Counted from the first letter of the stretch, positions 15,579 through 24,512 are shown. The stretch is 64,000 bases of DNA from Ruminococcus sp. (GCA_021200415.1 JAJQGO010000011.1:62001-126000), one strand, 5' to 3'. The notes: a model not told the origin generated them from the letters alone. Numbers and translations are program-made.

Positions 15579-15599
15579 GCAAAATATCTCTCAAAGTCC

Positions 15600-15627
15600 T
15601 TGACTATTTCGGGAATTGTGATATAAT
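15600..15627 (+). promoter_or_regulatory. Promoter of metY
   Basis: TTGACT (15600-15605), 16 bases, TATAAT (15622-15627). The -10 lies inside the left arm of the palindrome at 15618-15640. Confidence 0.8.
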
Positions 15628-15640
15628 GTTATTATATCAC
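15618..15640. promoter_or_regulatory. Palindrome over the metY -10 and start point (candidate operator)
   Basis: GTGATATAAT (15618-15627), GTT, ATTATATCAC (15631-15640): perfect ten-base arms. The core GATATAAT-N3-ATTATATC recurs at the nadE promoter (24707-24725). A T-run follows, so it could also end transcription from the HD gene. Confidence 0.55.
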
Positions 15641-15663
15641 TTATTTTTTTCGGAGGGATGTAA

Positions 15664-16929
15664 ATGAATATTGAAACCAAATGCCTGCACGCAGGCTATA
15701 CGCCAAAAAATACTGAGCCACGAGTAGTTCCTATCGTTCAAAGCACTACATATGTCTACGATTCGACTGACGATGTTGCAGCTGTCTTTGACGACCCTAC
15801 AAAAAGCCTTATTTATTCGCGTTTTGAAAATCCGACTGTTATGGCAGTTGAGGAGAAAATTGCAGCTCTTGAGGGCGGCGTCGGAGCTATGTGTACGTCA
15901 AGCGGTCAGGCAGCTTCCCTTTGCTCTATACTCAACCTTTGCAAGGCAGGCGACAGCTTTATTGCTTCCTCAGCTATATACGGAGGAACGATAAATCTTT
16001 TTGCGGTAACCTTTAAAAGACTTGGAATTGAATGTATTTTTGTTGATCCTGATGCGCCTTTAGAGGAGCTTCAGAAAGCTGTAAAGCCAAATACAAAGGT
16101 TGTTTTTGGCGAAACAATCGCAAATCCTTCACTTACCGTATTGGATATTGCTAAATTTGCTGAGCTTGCACATTCAAATGATATTCCGCTTATAGTGGAC
16201 AACACCTTCCCTACCCCGGCGCTTTGCAGACCAATTGAACATGGCGCAGATATTGTTATCCATTCAACCTCAAAATATATGGACGGTCATGCTGTTCAGG
16301 TTGGCGGAGTTATTGTTGACGCAGGTACATTTGATTGGACTAACGGTAAATTCCCTGAATTCACCGAGCCTGATGAAAGCTATCATGGTTTAATTTATAC
16401 TAAATCTTATGGAAAGATGGCTTACATCGTCAAGGCAAGAATGCAGCTTATGCGCGATTTTGGCTGCTATCCGGCTGCACAATCCGCCTTTTACCTCAAC
16501 CTCGGTCTTGAAACTCTCACGCTGCGCATGAAGCAGTATTGTGAAAATGCTAAGATTGTTTCAGAATATCTCGAAAGCTGTGATAAGGTTGAATCTGTAA
16601 ATTACCCCGGATTAAAGAGCAACAAATATTATGAGATTGCTAAAAAATATATGCCTGACGGATGCAGCGGTGTTATTTCTTTTGTTATCAAGGGAGGAAG
16701 AAGTACCGCAGTAAAGTTTATGGATTCGCTTAAGCTTGCGTCTAACGAAGTTCATGTAGCCGATATTCGCACCTGCGTTCTCCACCCTGCCAGTGCTACT
16801 CATCGTCAGCTGACTGACGAACAGCTTGTTGCTGCCGGAATTAACGGAGGCATGATTCGCTTTTCAGTAGGTCTTGAAAATATCAATGACATTCTCGATG
16901 ATCTCAAACAGGCGTTTGCAAATATATAA
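15664..16929 (+). CDS. metY: O-acetylhomoserine aminocarboxypropyltransferase (sulfhydrylase)
   Basis: A PLP enzyme of the Cys/Met-metabolism family, 421 residues, the longer form typical of MetY. It converts O-acetylhomoserine plus sulfide to homocysteine, or plus methanethiol to methionine. Visible features are the N-terminal ETKCLHAGY, the glycine-rich EGGVGAMCTSSGQAA contacting the cofactor, IVDNTFPTP, and the PLP lysine in HSTSKYMDGHAVQVGG (about residue 205). It stands alone between its own promoter and terminator. It is a possible downstream user of sulfide or methanethiol released by the locus at 38-49 kb. Confidence 0.93.
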   Translation: MNIETKCLHAGYTPKNTEPRVVPIVQSTTYVYDSTDDVAAVFDDPTKSLIYSRFENPTVMAVEEKIAALEGGVGAMCTSSGQAASLCSILNLCKAGDSFIASSAIYGGTINLFAVTFKRLGIECIFVDPDAPLEELQKAVKPNTKVVFGETIANPSLTVLDIAKFAELAHSNDIPLIVDNTFPTPALCRPIEHGADIVIHSTSKYMDGHAVQVGGVIVDAGTFDWTNGKFPEFTEPDESYHGLIYTKSYGKMAYIVKARMQLMRDFGCYPAAQSAFYLNLGLETLTLRMKQYCENAKIVSEYLESCDKVESVNYPGLKSNKYYEIAKKYMPDGCSGVISFVIKGGRSTAVKFMDSLKLASNEVHVADIRTCVLHPASATHRQLTDEQLVAAGINGGMIRFSVGLENINDILDDLKQAFANI

Positions 16930-16940
16930 CAATAAAGCTA

Positions 16941-16975
16941 AGGCTGACTCTATTCTGAGTCAGCCTCTTTTTTAT
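16941..16975 (+). terminator. Terminator of metY (bidirectional)
   Basis: AGGCTGACTC (16941-16950), loop TATTCT, GAGTCAGCCT (16957-16966), then CTTTTTTTA. The stop codon of the converging minus-strand gene lies in the loop, so the hairpin probably also serves that operon. Confidence 0.92.
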
Positions 16976-17837
16976 TTCTTTTTTTAGTTATAATTCCAAA
17001 TAAAACAAGCATTACAATTCCAATCAGCAGCAATAAAACCCCTTCCGTCAGAAATCTATTAACCACTCCGTACATCAAGCTTGTAAAGGAGGTGAATATC
17101 TGCGACTGCTTTATCGTAAAGGCATCAAAGTAATTCGTTGCTTTGAGATAGATGCATGGGATAATGCTCAGGATTCCCGATACCGTACCTGAAACTCCAA
17201 GCCAGTAGAAAAACGCGGAAATTCCTTTTATGTTTATAATCAGAGTCAAAATGAATAAAAACAATGTTGCGGCAAGCGTTAAAATGCATATCAAATCAAG
17301 ATTAACATAAAGCTTCGAGAGCTTCGCAAGGATTCCCTCGTTTTCCATTGCGCTGAATTTGAAAACATCGCAGTAATCAGCAACAACCGAATATGCCGAA
17401 TCAATCGTCGATTGAAGCTTTTCGTAATACTGGTCATCCTTGACATAATCAATGCTTTCAGCATAATCGTTAAAAAAAGTTTCAATGCTGCTTTCAAGAT
17501 CGGAATTTTCTATTCCGGTTGTATTATCAAATTCTTCCCCGTTAAGTCTGTTAAATCCCGCGTTTATATTGATTTTTGTAACCTCTGTAATATAATCATC
17601 CGTGAAAGCTGTTGTATAAATTTCCGCAGGAATTCCTGTTTCGTTATATTTAGAGCTGTAATAGCTTTCAAGCTCTGTCTGAATTTTTGACGTAATATTA
17701 TTGTCAGAAGTAAGCTTGATTAGCTTTTCCGGATTTGCAAAGCTTACGGCAGTTAACGCTCCCGAAGCTCCAATCAGCGTAAATACAAGCACAATTGATA
17801 AAATCAGGCTGGGAATGTATGTCTTTAGACTTTTCAA
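16950..17837 (-). CDS. Membrane protein of unknown function in sortase operon
   Basis: A 295-residue protein with an N-terminal membrane span (IPSLILSIVLVFTLIGASG), about 150 residues predicted outside the cell (rich in Tyr, Asn, Glu, no cysteine pairs), then three hydrophobic segments near the C-terminus (LICILTLAATLFLFILTLII, an FYWLGVSGTVSGILSIIPC stretch, and VLLLLIGIVMLVLFGII), and a basic-acidic tail. I do not recognise a family. Its ATG overlaps the sortase stop by four bases (ATGA), so it is the last of three coupled genes and may assist the sortase or its substrate. Confidence 0.75.
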   Translation of the reverse strand: MKSLKTYIPSLILSIVLVFTLIGASGALTAVSFANPEKLIKLTSDNNITSKIQTELESYYSSKYNETGIPAEIYTTAFTDDYITEVTKININAGFNRLNGEEFDNTTGIENSDLESSIETFFNDYAESIDYVKDDQYYEKLQSTIDSAYSVVADYCDVFKFSAMENEGILAKLSKLYVNLDLICILTLAATLFLFILTLIINIKGISAFFYWLGVSGTVSGILSIIPCIYLKATNYFDAFTIKQSQIFTSFTSLMYGVVNRFLTEGVLLLLIGIVMLVLFGIITKKRNKKEADSE

Positions 17838-18517
17838 TTTTCTGTTTCCTCCTCTGCCTGTACATAAAATTTCTTTTCTGTAATTTCACAAACTACACCG
17901 ATACGTTCATCTGATGCGCCAAGAATATCCTTTTTGCAGGTGTAAAGGGTGAGTCTCTCATCATCGGTTTGATTGACGTATTTTTTCTGCGTTTTCGTAA
18001 AGCTAATAACCTCGGTTACGGTATAGGTAAATTCACCGTAATTCGTGTTTATTGTTACGGTGTCCCCTTCCTGAAGCTTATTTAATTCAGCGAAAAAGGT
18101 ATCCTCATGGGCACTTATTACAGCGTTTCCTACAATTCCCGGCAGCTTTGAATATGTAGCCTGACAAGCGCCTCTTTCAAGCAGCTCATCTGTACTTCCC
18201 CAGTACACAGGCACGCTCAGGTCAAATCCGCTGCTTCTCAATACAGCAAACTGTTCGCCGAACAGCGGTACTGTCACTTCCCCTTCGGAGCTTGTTTCTC
18301 CGCTGTAATCGAGCTGAATATCGCCCTCTACAATTACAAGTCCGCTTGAGTCATCATCGGGATTCGTTTTGAAATCGTCCATAAACGCAAGATTAAGATA
18401 TACCGAAAGCTTATTGTATGGCTTGATTGCCGCAACAATTATTATGCCAACGCAAAGGAGCAGTACAATTACAGGTGTAAGAAAAATCAGCAGCTTTTTG
18501 TTTTTATTTTCACTCAT
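17834..18517 (-). CDS. Sortase family transpeptidase
   Basis: A 227-residue membrane-anchored sortase. One N-terminal span (LLIFLTPVIVLLLCVGIIIV) is followed by a sortase beta-barrel with catalytic His in GNAVISAHEDTFF (about residue 137), Cys in LTLYTCKKDI (about 190) and Arg in DERIGVVCE. Sortases cleave LPXTG-like signals and attach proteins to the cell wall or build pili. The short size and the TLYTC motif fit class D-like or accessory sortases, but I cannot assign the class surely. Upstream and downstream genes overlap by four bases each, forming one translational unit; neither neighbour shows a classical LPXTG. Confidence 0.9.
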   Translation of the reverse strand: MSENKNKKLLIFLTPVIVLLLCVGIIIVAAIKPYNKLSVYLNLAFMDDFKTNPDDDSSGLVIVEGDIQLDYSGETSSEGEVTVPLFGEQFAVLRSSGFDLSVPVYWGSTDELLERGACQATYSKLPGIVGNAVISAHEDTFFAELNKLQEGDTVTINTNYGEFTYTVTEVISFTKTQKKYVNQTDDERLTLYTCKKDILGASDERIGVVCEITEKKFYVQAEEETEN

Positions 18518-19341
18518 TTTCTATCCTCCGCTTCTTTTTTGAAGCATTTGCGAAGAAGAAGCCCCAAAATACCGATTGCCGTTATGATGAGAGTGCCTGA
18601 AACTAAAAATATTCCGCGATAATCATAACCTGTGTCCTCTATAATAACTCCGACTGAGGCAACATCTATCAATTCGCCGTTGCTGTTTTTCATGGACATT
18701 GATATGCTTTCGTCATTCATTTCGTCTACGGTGACGTAAATTCCCATTGCCTCCCCTGCCTTTACAAATGTATCTAAAACTTCCGCTTTATCGTCAGTCG
18801 GGAGCTGCTTCACGATATTTTTAAGCGTGTCCGCAGAAAGGGAATTGAAAAAGGTTTGCTGATCCTCAGTGCTAAGAGTGCTTATATATTCACGTTTTTC
18901 CTCTAAGGTCATTTCGTTGAAATCCGATTCGTCTATAAATTCCGAATCAGTGGTACTTCCGCTTGTTGTGGAATCCTCCGAAGAGGTATCCGTGGTTTGT
19001 GATTCAGTAGTATCCAATGTAGAATCAGTCTGCTGCTCAGTTGTATCGCTTGAGGACGTGCCGTCTGATGTTGTATCTGTAATTCCCAGCTGCGCTTTTA
19101 GATCGCTTTCATATTCATACAAATAGGCAATTGCGTCATCGAGTACATCATCGGTATATAAATCAGGATCTTCATAATATTGATTCAATCCCTGTTGAAT
19201 TGCGCTTTCGGGGAATCCAAGCTTACGTGCTGTTTCGGCAACCTCATCTATAGTTGCGGCATTTGAGGAAAGTCCGGACATAATTATTCCGGCTGTCATC
19301 AATGAAGCTGCGCAGATTCCTGACAAAAATTTTTTTATCAT
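18514..19341 (-). CDS. Secreted, membrane-anchored protein (possible sortase partner)
   Basis: A 275-residue protein with signal peptide (ending around SSNAA), an N-terminal helical region (TIDEVAETARKLGFPESAIQ), a long Ser/Thr/Asp/Gln linker (about 95-140), a second helical region (EMTLEEKREYISTLSTEDQQ), and a C-terminal span followed by RKCFKKEAEDRK. The C-terminal layout (short polar motif, hydrophobic stretch, positive tail) is that of a cell-wall sorting signal, but the motif position reads EDTGYDYRG instead of LPXTG. It is the first gene of the sortase operon. Family unknown. Confidence 0.75.
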   Translation of the reverse strand: MIKKFLSGICAASLMTAGIIMSGLSSNAATIDEVAETARKLGFPESAIQQGLNQYYEDPDLYTDDVLDDAIAYLYEYESDLKAQLGITDTTSDGTSSSDTTEQQTDSTLDTTESQTTDTSSEDSTTSGSTTDSEFIDESDFNEMTLEEKREYISTLSTEDQQTFFNSLSADTLKNIVKQLPTDDKAEVLDTFVKAGEAMGIYVTVDEMNDESISMSMKNSNGELIDVASVGVIIEDTGYDYRGIFLVSGTLIITAIGILGLLLRKCFKKEAEDRK

Positions 19342-19383
19342 AGTTCCTCCTTATGGTCTGAAGTAAATCTCTCTGATAAGTAT

Positions 19384-19412
19384 ATTATATATTTTTTCAA
19401 CTTCCATGTCAA
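19384..19412 (-). promoter_or_regulatory. Promoter of the sortase operon
   Basis: Minus strand: TTGACA (19407-19412), 17 bases, TATAAT (19384-19389); a consensus sigma-A promoter. Confidence 0.9.
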
Positions 19413-19483
19413 GTGATACCATATTTTTCATGGCGAATATTATCATATTTTATTGCTGCATCAGAAAATACCAAAACAGGCAG

Positions 19484-19506
19484 GTCTTCCCTGCCCTGTT
19501 TGTTTA
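19484..19506 (-). terminator. Terminator of trxB
   Basis: Minus strand AAACAGGGCAGG, short loop, CCTGCCTGTTT followed by TTGGTATTTTC. The stem has one bulged base. Confidence 0.7.
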
Positions 19507-19508
19507 TC

Positions 19509-20402
19509 TTATCTTAAATATTCTTCCGCCGAGTCAACACAGCAAGCTCCGTCAGAAACAGCCGTGACAACCTGCCTGAGCCTTTTTGTACGCACATCTC
19601 CGGCTGCGAAGATTCCTGCGGCGGAGGTTATTCCATCTTCACCCGCAATAACATATCCGTTTTTGTCAAGCTCACATATACCCTCGAGAATTGATGTGTT
19701 CGGTATATTCCCTATTGCCGCAAAAATTCCGCTTACATTCAGGCGTTTTGGAATTCCGTTTTGCAGCAGATCCAAAGCTTCAACACGCTCCTTCCCGATT
19801 ATCCTTTCGGGAACTGAATTCATAAAAGCTTCAATATTATCTATTGTTTTAATTTTTTCCTGCAATGACCTGTTTGCACGGAAATTCTCTCGCCGATGAA
19901 TCAGATAAACTTTTTTCGCAATTTTTGAGAGATAAACAGCATCACCCAATGCTGTATCTCCGCCGCCGATAACGGCAACCTCTTTATCCTTGTAGAACAT
20001 TCCGTCACAGACCGCGCAATAGGATACGCCCAAAAGCTTTCCTCCGGATATATTCAATCTGCGATATGAGGTTCCTGCCGCGTAAATTATACATCTGCCC
20101 ACAACAGAGTTTCCGTCAGTCAATCTGACTGCATATGCTCCCTCGGTGCGAGTAATTTCGCATACCTCACCTTCATGGATTTTTGCCCCGAATTTTAATG
20201 CGTGTTCACGAAATTTTTCTCCAAGCTCATATCCGCCGATTTCAGGGATTCCCAAATAATTGTCAACCTGTTCGCTGACGGCAATCTGCCCTGTGCCGAA
20301 ATAATCCTTTTCGATTATTATCGAGCTAAGCTCAGCACGTGCGGCATATATCGCTGCCGAAAGGCCTGCAGGTCCGCTGCCAATTATAATTATATCATAC
20401 AT
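19509..20402 (-). CDS. trxB: Thioredoxin reductase (NADPH)-like flavoprotein
   Basis: A 297-residue FAD/NAD(P)H disulfide reductase. The FAD loop IIGSGPAGLSAAIYAARA is at the N-terminus, the redox pair CAVC (in SYCAVCDGMFY) at about residues 129-132, the NAD(P)-binding loop VIGGGDTALGDAVYLS, and the C-terminal FAD contact GIFAAGDVRT. It keeps thioredoxin reduced, for general thiol balance; the class III nucleotide reductase next door uses formate instead. Start ATG 20402 follows AGGAGGTGG. Confidence 0.92.
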   Translation of the reverse strand: MYDIIIIGSGPAGLSAAIYAARAELSSIIIEKDYFGTGQIAVSEQVDNYLGIPEIGGYELGEKFREHALKFGAKIHEGEVCEITRTEGAYAVRLTDGNSVVGRCIIYAAGTSYRRLNISGGKLLGVSYCAVCDGMFYKDKEVAVIGGGDTALGDAVYLSKIAKKVYLIHRRENFRANRSLQEKIKTIDNIEAFMNSVPERIIGKERVEALDLLQNGIPKRLNVSGIFAAIGNIPNTSILEGICELDKNGYVIAGEDGITSAAGIFAAGDVRTKRLRQVVTAVSDGACCVDSAEEYLR

Positions 20403-20465
20403 TATTATTCCACCTCCTGCGCTTTGATATTATTATTATCGTATTTTGCAGATTTAATCACTTAT

Positions 20466-20497
20466 CAAAAATGGGCTTCAATTTTATGAAACCCATT
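20466..20497 (-). terminator. Terminator of the nrdD-nrdG operon
   Basis: AATGGGCTTCA (20470-20480), loop, TGAAACCCATT (20487-20497), with one mismatched pair; on the minus strand it is followed by TTTTTG. Confidence 0.8.
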
Positions 20498-20559
20498 ATA
20501 TATTTAACAAAATGTTAAAATTGCTGCACGGTGCTGCCTTAAATTTATATGAACACGTT

Positions 20560-21063
20560 TTAATCCGGTTCAACCTCGACAGCCTTTCCAGCCTCAAGAC
20601 TTGCCCGGCAATCGAGATACCTTTGATTGCTGCTGCCTCTGAATCTTATTTTCCAATCCTTTTGGGATAATATAAATCTGCCGTCAATTAAGAAATCGGT
20701 CACCTCAAGCAGCTCCCCCCAGCCGTTTTTTTCACGGTTCTCATAAAGCTGCTCGAAGTCATAGCCCGTGTAGGTTATGATATTAAGTCCCGATTCTTTT
20801 ATTTTTCTGCCAAGCTCGGCAAGCGCCGCTGCCTGACAAAAAGGCTCACCTCCGCTGAACGTAACTCCGTCCAGCAGTGGATTGCTGACAATTTTAGATA
20901 ACAGCTCGTCGATTTCTATAATTTCACCGCCGTCAAAGCTGTGTGTCTGCGGATTATGGCAGCCCTCACAATGATGAGGGCAGCCCTGTGTAAAAATCGT
21001 AAAACGGATTCCCGGTCCGTCAACAATAGAATCATCAGCTGTTCCCGCTATTCTAAGCTCCAT
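20560..21063 (-). CDS. nrdG: Anaerobic ribonucleoside-triphosphate reductase activating protein
   Basis: A 167-residue radical-SAM enzyme that makes the glycyl radical on NrdD. The [4Fe-4S] cysteines are Cys28, Cys32 and Cys35 in GCPHHCEGCHNP, followed by the SAM-binding TFSGGEPFCQ. It lies nine bases behind nrdD on the minus strand. The C-terminus carries extra residues ending EAGKAVEVEPD. Length and motifs are normal. Confidence 0.96.
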   Translation of the reverse strand: MELRIAGTADDSIVDGPGIRFTIFTQGCPHHCEGCHNPQTHSFDGGEIIEIDELLSKIVSNPLLDGVTFSGGEPFCQAAALAELGRKIKESGLNIITYTGYDFEQLYENREKNGWGELLEVTDFLIDGRFILSQKDWKIRFRGSSNQRYLDCRASLEAGKAVEVEPD

Positions 21064-21072
21064 ATTTTCACC

Positions 21073-23391
21073 TTAAACGCTGTGCTTAACTCGATCGTTT
21101 ACCTCAGCACGTTTTGCATCATTGAAGCGATCAATAGTGCCTACGAGATAGCCTGTAATACGGCGGATTCTGTCGAATGCCACGCTGCCGTCATCTTCAT
21201 GTCTGCCGCAGCAGGGGCAGCTGTCGCCGATTATTCCGGTGTATCCGCAAACAGGGTCACGGTCAACGGGATGATTGATTGCGCCATATCCGATTCCGGA
21301 TTCCTTCATGCAGCGTACAACCTTTTCGAAAGCCAAAAGATTCTCCAGCGGATCGCCGTCAAGCTCAATGTAACTGATATGTCCGGCATTTGTAAGCTCA
21401 TGATACGGAGCTTCAATCTTGATTTTCTCAAATGCGCTGATTGGATAATATACCGGAACATGGAATGAATTTGTATAGTAATCTCTGTCGGTAACGCCTT
21501 CGATGATACCGTATTTTTTAGCGTCCATGCGGACAAATCTGCCTGAAAGTCCCTCCGCCGGCGTAGCAAGAAGCGAGAAGTTAAGACCTGTTCTCTTTGA
21601 TTCCTCGTCAAGACGCTTTCTCATTGTGCCGACAATTTCAAGTCCAAGCTCACGTGCCTCCTCACTTTCGCCGTGGTGAGAGCCGATAAGAGCTTTGAGA
21701 GTTTCCGCAAGACCGATAAATCCGACTGAAAGCGTGCCGTGCTTGAGAACCTCTTCAACTGTATCGTTAGGGCCAAGCTTGTCCGAATCAATCCAGATTC
21801 CCTGTCCCATAAGGAATGGGAAATTCTTGACCTTTTTCTGACACTGAATTCTGAAGCGATGCATGAGCTGTTCGATGGCAAGATCCATCATCTCATCAAG
21901 CATATCAAAGAATGAGCCTACATTGTGGTCGGCTTTAATTGCAAGACGCGGAAGATTGATTGATGTGAAGCTGAGATTTCCTCTGCCTGTTACAATTTCT
22001 CTGGACGGGTCATAGTTGTTGCCGATAACTCTCGTGCGGCAGCCCATATAGGCAATTTCCGTATCGGGATCGCCGGGCTTGTAATACTGGAGATTATACG
22101 GTGCGTCAATGAATGAGAAATTCGGGAAAAGTCTTTTTGCCGAAACTCTGCACGCAAGCTTGAAAAGGTCATAATTCGGGTCTTCGGGATTATAGTTAAT
22201 TCCCTCTTTAATCTTAAAAATGTGAATCGGGAAAATAGGCGTTTCGCCGTTGCCAAGACCTGCCTCCTGAGCAAGAAGCACATTTTTTATAACCATTCTG
22301 CCTTCAGGGGACGTGTCAGTTCCGTAATTTATTGAACTGAACGGAGTCTGCGCACCTGCACGGCTGTTCATGGTGTTCAGGTTATGAATAAGAGCCTCCA
22401 TTGCCTGATATGTAGCTCGGTTTGTTTCCTTTTCCGCATTTTTTACAGCGAATGCCTGAATTTTCTTTGCTGTTTCGGCATCGGTATAATTCAAAAGCAG
22501 CTCAGATTCCTTTTCCTGATAGCCGTTATTATTCGCAAGAACAGGCTTTAAACCGTATTTTTCGCTCATCTGCTTTTTAATTTCATCAGCAGCCTCGGAT
22601 TCGTTTTCAATTCCGCCGATAAGTGAAAGTGCCCTTGCAATATTCTGCATATACCTGTTTGCATATGTTTTCTTTACACCGTCAGCCATAGCGTAATCAA
22701 AGGTAGGAATACTCTGCCCACCATGCTGGTCGTTCTGATTTGACTGAATTGCAATACAAGCAAGAGCAGAATAGCTTGCAATATCATTAGGCTCTCTGAG
22801 GAATCCGTGACCTGTTGAAAATCCGTTTGTGAAAAGCTTTTTCAGGTCAATCTGCGTACAGGTTGTTGTAAGCGTGTAGAAATCAAGGTCGTGAATATGA
22901 ATATCGCCATCTCTGTGAGCCTTTGCGTGTTTTTGCTCAAGGACATACATTTCGTAATATTCTTTAGCCGATACGGAACCATATTTAAGCATAGTACCCA
23001 TAGCCGTATCGCCGTCGATATTCGCGTTTTCACGCTTGATGTCGCTGTCCTTTGCTGAGCTGAATGTCAGCTCGTTCAGCACGCACATGAGATTAGTTTT
23101 CATCTCTCTTGAACGGGTACGCTCATATCTATAAAGAATATATGCCTTAGCTGTTCTGGCATGGCCATTTTCTATAAGAATTTTTTCTACAAGGTCCTGA
23201 ATTTCCTCAACAGTAGGAGTTTTACCGGGAAAGTTCTTTTCGTAATAATTGCAGACATCAACGGCTGTATCCATAGCCTCATTGAAATCGCTTCCCCCAC
23301 AGGACTGCGCTGCCTTAAAAATTGCATTTGCAATCTTCTCGACGTTGAACGGTACTTTTCTTCCATCTCTTTTTATAATGTGAATTATCAT
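21073..23391 (-). CDS. nrdD: Anaerobic (class III) ribonucleoside-triphosphate reductase
   Basis: A 772-residue glycyl-radical enzyme that reduces NTPs to dNTPs without oxygen. It has an N-terminal ATP-cone for allosteric control (KRDGRKVPFNVEKIANAIFK), the catalytic barrel, a C-terminal zinc site with two cysteine pairs (VCGYTG and CPCCGRHEDDG), and the radical glycine at Gly747 in RRITGYLVG. It forms an operon with nrdG. NrdR-like palindromes overlap its promoter. Confidence 0.97.
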   Translation of the reverse strand: MIIHIIKRDGRKVPFNVEKIANAIFKAAQSCGGSDFNEAMDTAVDVCNYYEKNFPGKTPTVEEIQDLVEKILIENGHARTAKAYILYRYERTRSREMKTNLMCVLNELTFSSAKDSDIKRENANIDGDTAMGTMLKYGSVSAKEYYEMYVLEQKHAKAHRDGDIHIHDLDFYTLTTTCTQIDLKKLFTNGFSTGHGFLREPNDIASYSALACIAIQSNQNDQHGGQSIPTFDYAMADGVKKTYANRYMQNIARALSLIGGIENESEAADEIKKQMSEKYGLKPVLANNNGYQEKESELLLNYTDAETAKKIQAFAVKNAEKETNRATYQAMEALIHNLNTMNSRAGAQTPFSSINYGTDTSPEGRMVIKNVLLAQEAGLGNGETPIFPIHIFKIKEGINYNPEDPNYDLFKLACRVSAKRLFPNFSFIDAPYNLQYYKPGDPDTEIAYMGCRTRVIGNNYDPSREIVTGRGNLSFTSINLPRLAIKADHNVGSFFDMLDEMMDLAIEQLMHRFRIQCQKKVKNFPFLMGQGIWIDSDKLGPNDTVEEVLKHGTLSVGFIGLAETLKALIGSHHGESEEARELGLEIVGTMRKRLDEESKRTGLNFSLLATPAEGLSGRFVRMDAKKYGIIEGVTDRDYYTNSFHVPVYYPISAFEKIKIEAPYHELTNAGHISYIELDGDPLENLLAFEKVVRCMKESGIGYGAINHPVDRDPVCGYTGIIGDSCPCCGRHEDDGSVAFDRIRRITGYLVGTIDRFNDAKRAEVNDRVKHSV

Positions 23392-23413
23392 AATTCCAAT
23401 ACCTCCAGACTAA

Positions 23414-23458
23414 CCACAATATATTGTATCTCCTCTTTTAGACTGCATATATTAGTAT
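23414..23458 (-). promoter_or_regulatory. NrdR-like boxes at the nrdD promoter
   Basis: A palindrome with core CAATATATTG (23417-23426) and a weaker one, ACTAATATATGCAGT on the minus strand (about 23442-23457), lie about 29 bases centre to centre. The consensus core of NrdR boxes is CwAtATaTwG in tandem. The second overlaps the -10 element, as expected for repression. Confidence 0.6.
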
Positions 23459-23482
23459 AATCCAATTACACTGCAATGTCAA
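23454..23482 (-). promoter_or_regulatory. Promoter of nrdD-nrdG
   Basis: Minus strand: TTGACA (23477-23482), 17 bases, TATACT (23454-23459). Confidence 0.85.
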
Positions 23483-23621
23483 CTACCATTTTTGCACAAT
23501 AAATCCATAAAAATTAGTCTGTTTTATATTGACATTACACAATATTTCCCTGCGAAAAAGGCAGTTTTTTGCCTTTATAGCGTTATTTTCAGCAATTTTT
23601 GCGTTTAAGCAAGGGAAAAGA

Positions 23622-23645
23622 CATACCACTATATATTGTGGTATG
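23622..23645. promoter_or_regulatory. 24-base palindrome matching a NrdR box; possible terminator of the SGNH gene
   Basis: CATACCAC (23622-23629), TATATATT, GTGGTATG (23638-23645). The middle reads CTATATATTG, a full match to the NrdR core. It lies 16 bases after the stop of the SGNH-like gene and about 230 bases upstream of nrdD; on the minus strand it is followed by TCTTTTCCC, so it may also end that transcript. Confidence 0.55.
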
Positions 23646-23660
23646 CCCTATGCGAAAATC

Positions 23661-24512
23661 TTATGCCGTATGAGTTAAAATATATCCGCAGACCGCATCA
23701 TAATATTCGCTTGTATATGTTCCGGTTTCGGCATCATAATATTCCTCTTTAAGATTGCCCTCGTTATTTTTTAACTCAGTATTTGTATCAATACAGTACA
23801 CTCCAAGGCTGTTGGCTATTTCGAGCAGGCGTGTATTGTATTCGTTAATCTGCGTGTTTTTCTCGGCATCGGCATATGCAGGAGGCAGCTGCATTATATA
23901 TATATTCATATCCGGCAATGCAGTTTTCAGCTTTGAAAGAAATGACATATATGTAGTTACCATAGTTTCAACGTCGGAAACGCCAATATCGCTGCCAAGC
24001 ATTATGTACACAGTTGTTGGTTTTTTTATTTTTAGTGTCTCGTACACGGTTACTGTACCGTAGCTTGTAGCAATCTTTGTTGTTTCAATTGAAGCGGCAT
24101 TCAGCTCCTCGTTCCCGAAAACACTGTTGAATCCGTAATCTGTCATTCCGAGCAGCGTCGAATCTGTTACAAGGCAGCAGCTTTCGAGATATGACACATC
24201 CATTGCTGCCGATGACGGCACGGGATTCTGAATTACAGTCTGGACATCTGCTTCTGTTTCATCTGTATTGTCAAGTGAATCGTCCGATACGCTTTCTTCA
24301 TTCTCCAAGGAATCCGAACTGCTCTCCTCAACGACTGTTTTAAATTGATCATTAAAAAAATCATCGTCAATATTTGCGGCAATCATATAAACTACAAAGC
24401 AGCCTGCAAATGTAACCGCAAAAATTATAATCATCATCCAGAAGCTGAATCTGATTTTTGGTCTGTTTTTCTTTTTATCGGAGATTCTCCGAACATTGCC
24501 TTTTTTTGCCAT
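23661..24512 (-). CDS. Membrane-anchored SGNH-hydrolase-like protein
   Basis: A 283-residue protein with a basic N-terminus, one membrane span (FWMMIIIFAVTFAGCFVVYM), an acidic Ser/Asp/Glu linker and an outer domain that follows the SGNH/GDSL layout. A block I-like VTDSTLLGMTDYG stands where GDS is usual, VYIMLGSDIG is a block III-like segment, and PDMNIYIMQLPPAY follows. The canonical block V DxxH was not found, so activity is uncertain. Relatives in clostridia act on acylated surface polymers. ATG 24512 follows AAAGGAG; the upstream leader contains a palindromic repeat. Confidence 0.65.
   Translation of the reverse strand: MAKKGNVRRISDKKKNRPKIRFSFWMMIIIFAVTFAGCFVVYMIAANIDDDFFNDQFKTVVEESSSDSLENEESVSDDSLDNTDETEADVQTVIQNPVPSSAAMDVSYLESCCLVTDSTLLGMTDYGFNSVFGNEELNAASIETTKIATSYGTVTVYETLKIKKPTTVYIMLGSDIGVSDVETMVTTYMSFLSKLKTALPDMNIYIMQLPPAYADAEKNTQINEYNTRLLEIANSLGVYCIDTNTELKNNEGNLKEEYYDAETGTYTSEYYDAVCGYILTHTA

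Noticed and set aside
18514-18700. Classical LPXTG sorting signal
   Set aside because: No LPXTG or close variant precedes the hydrophobic segment; only the general layout is similar.
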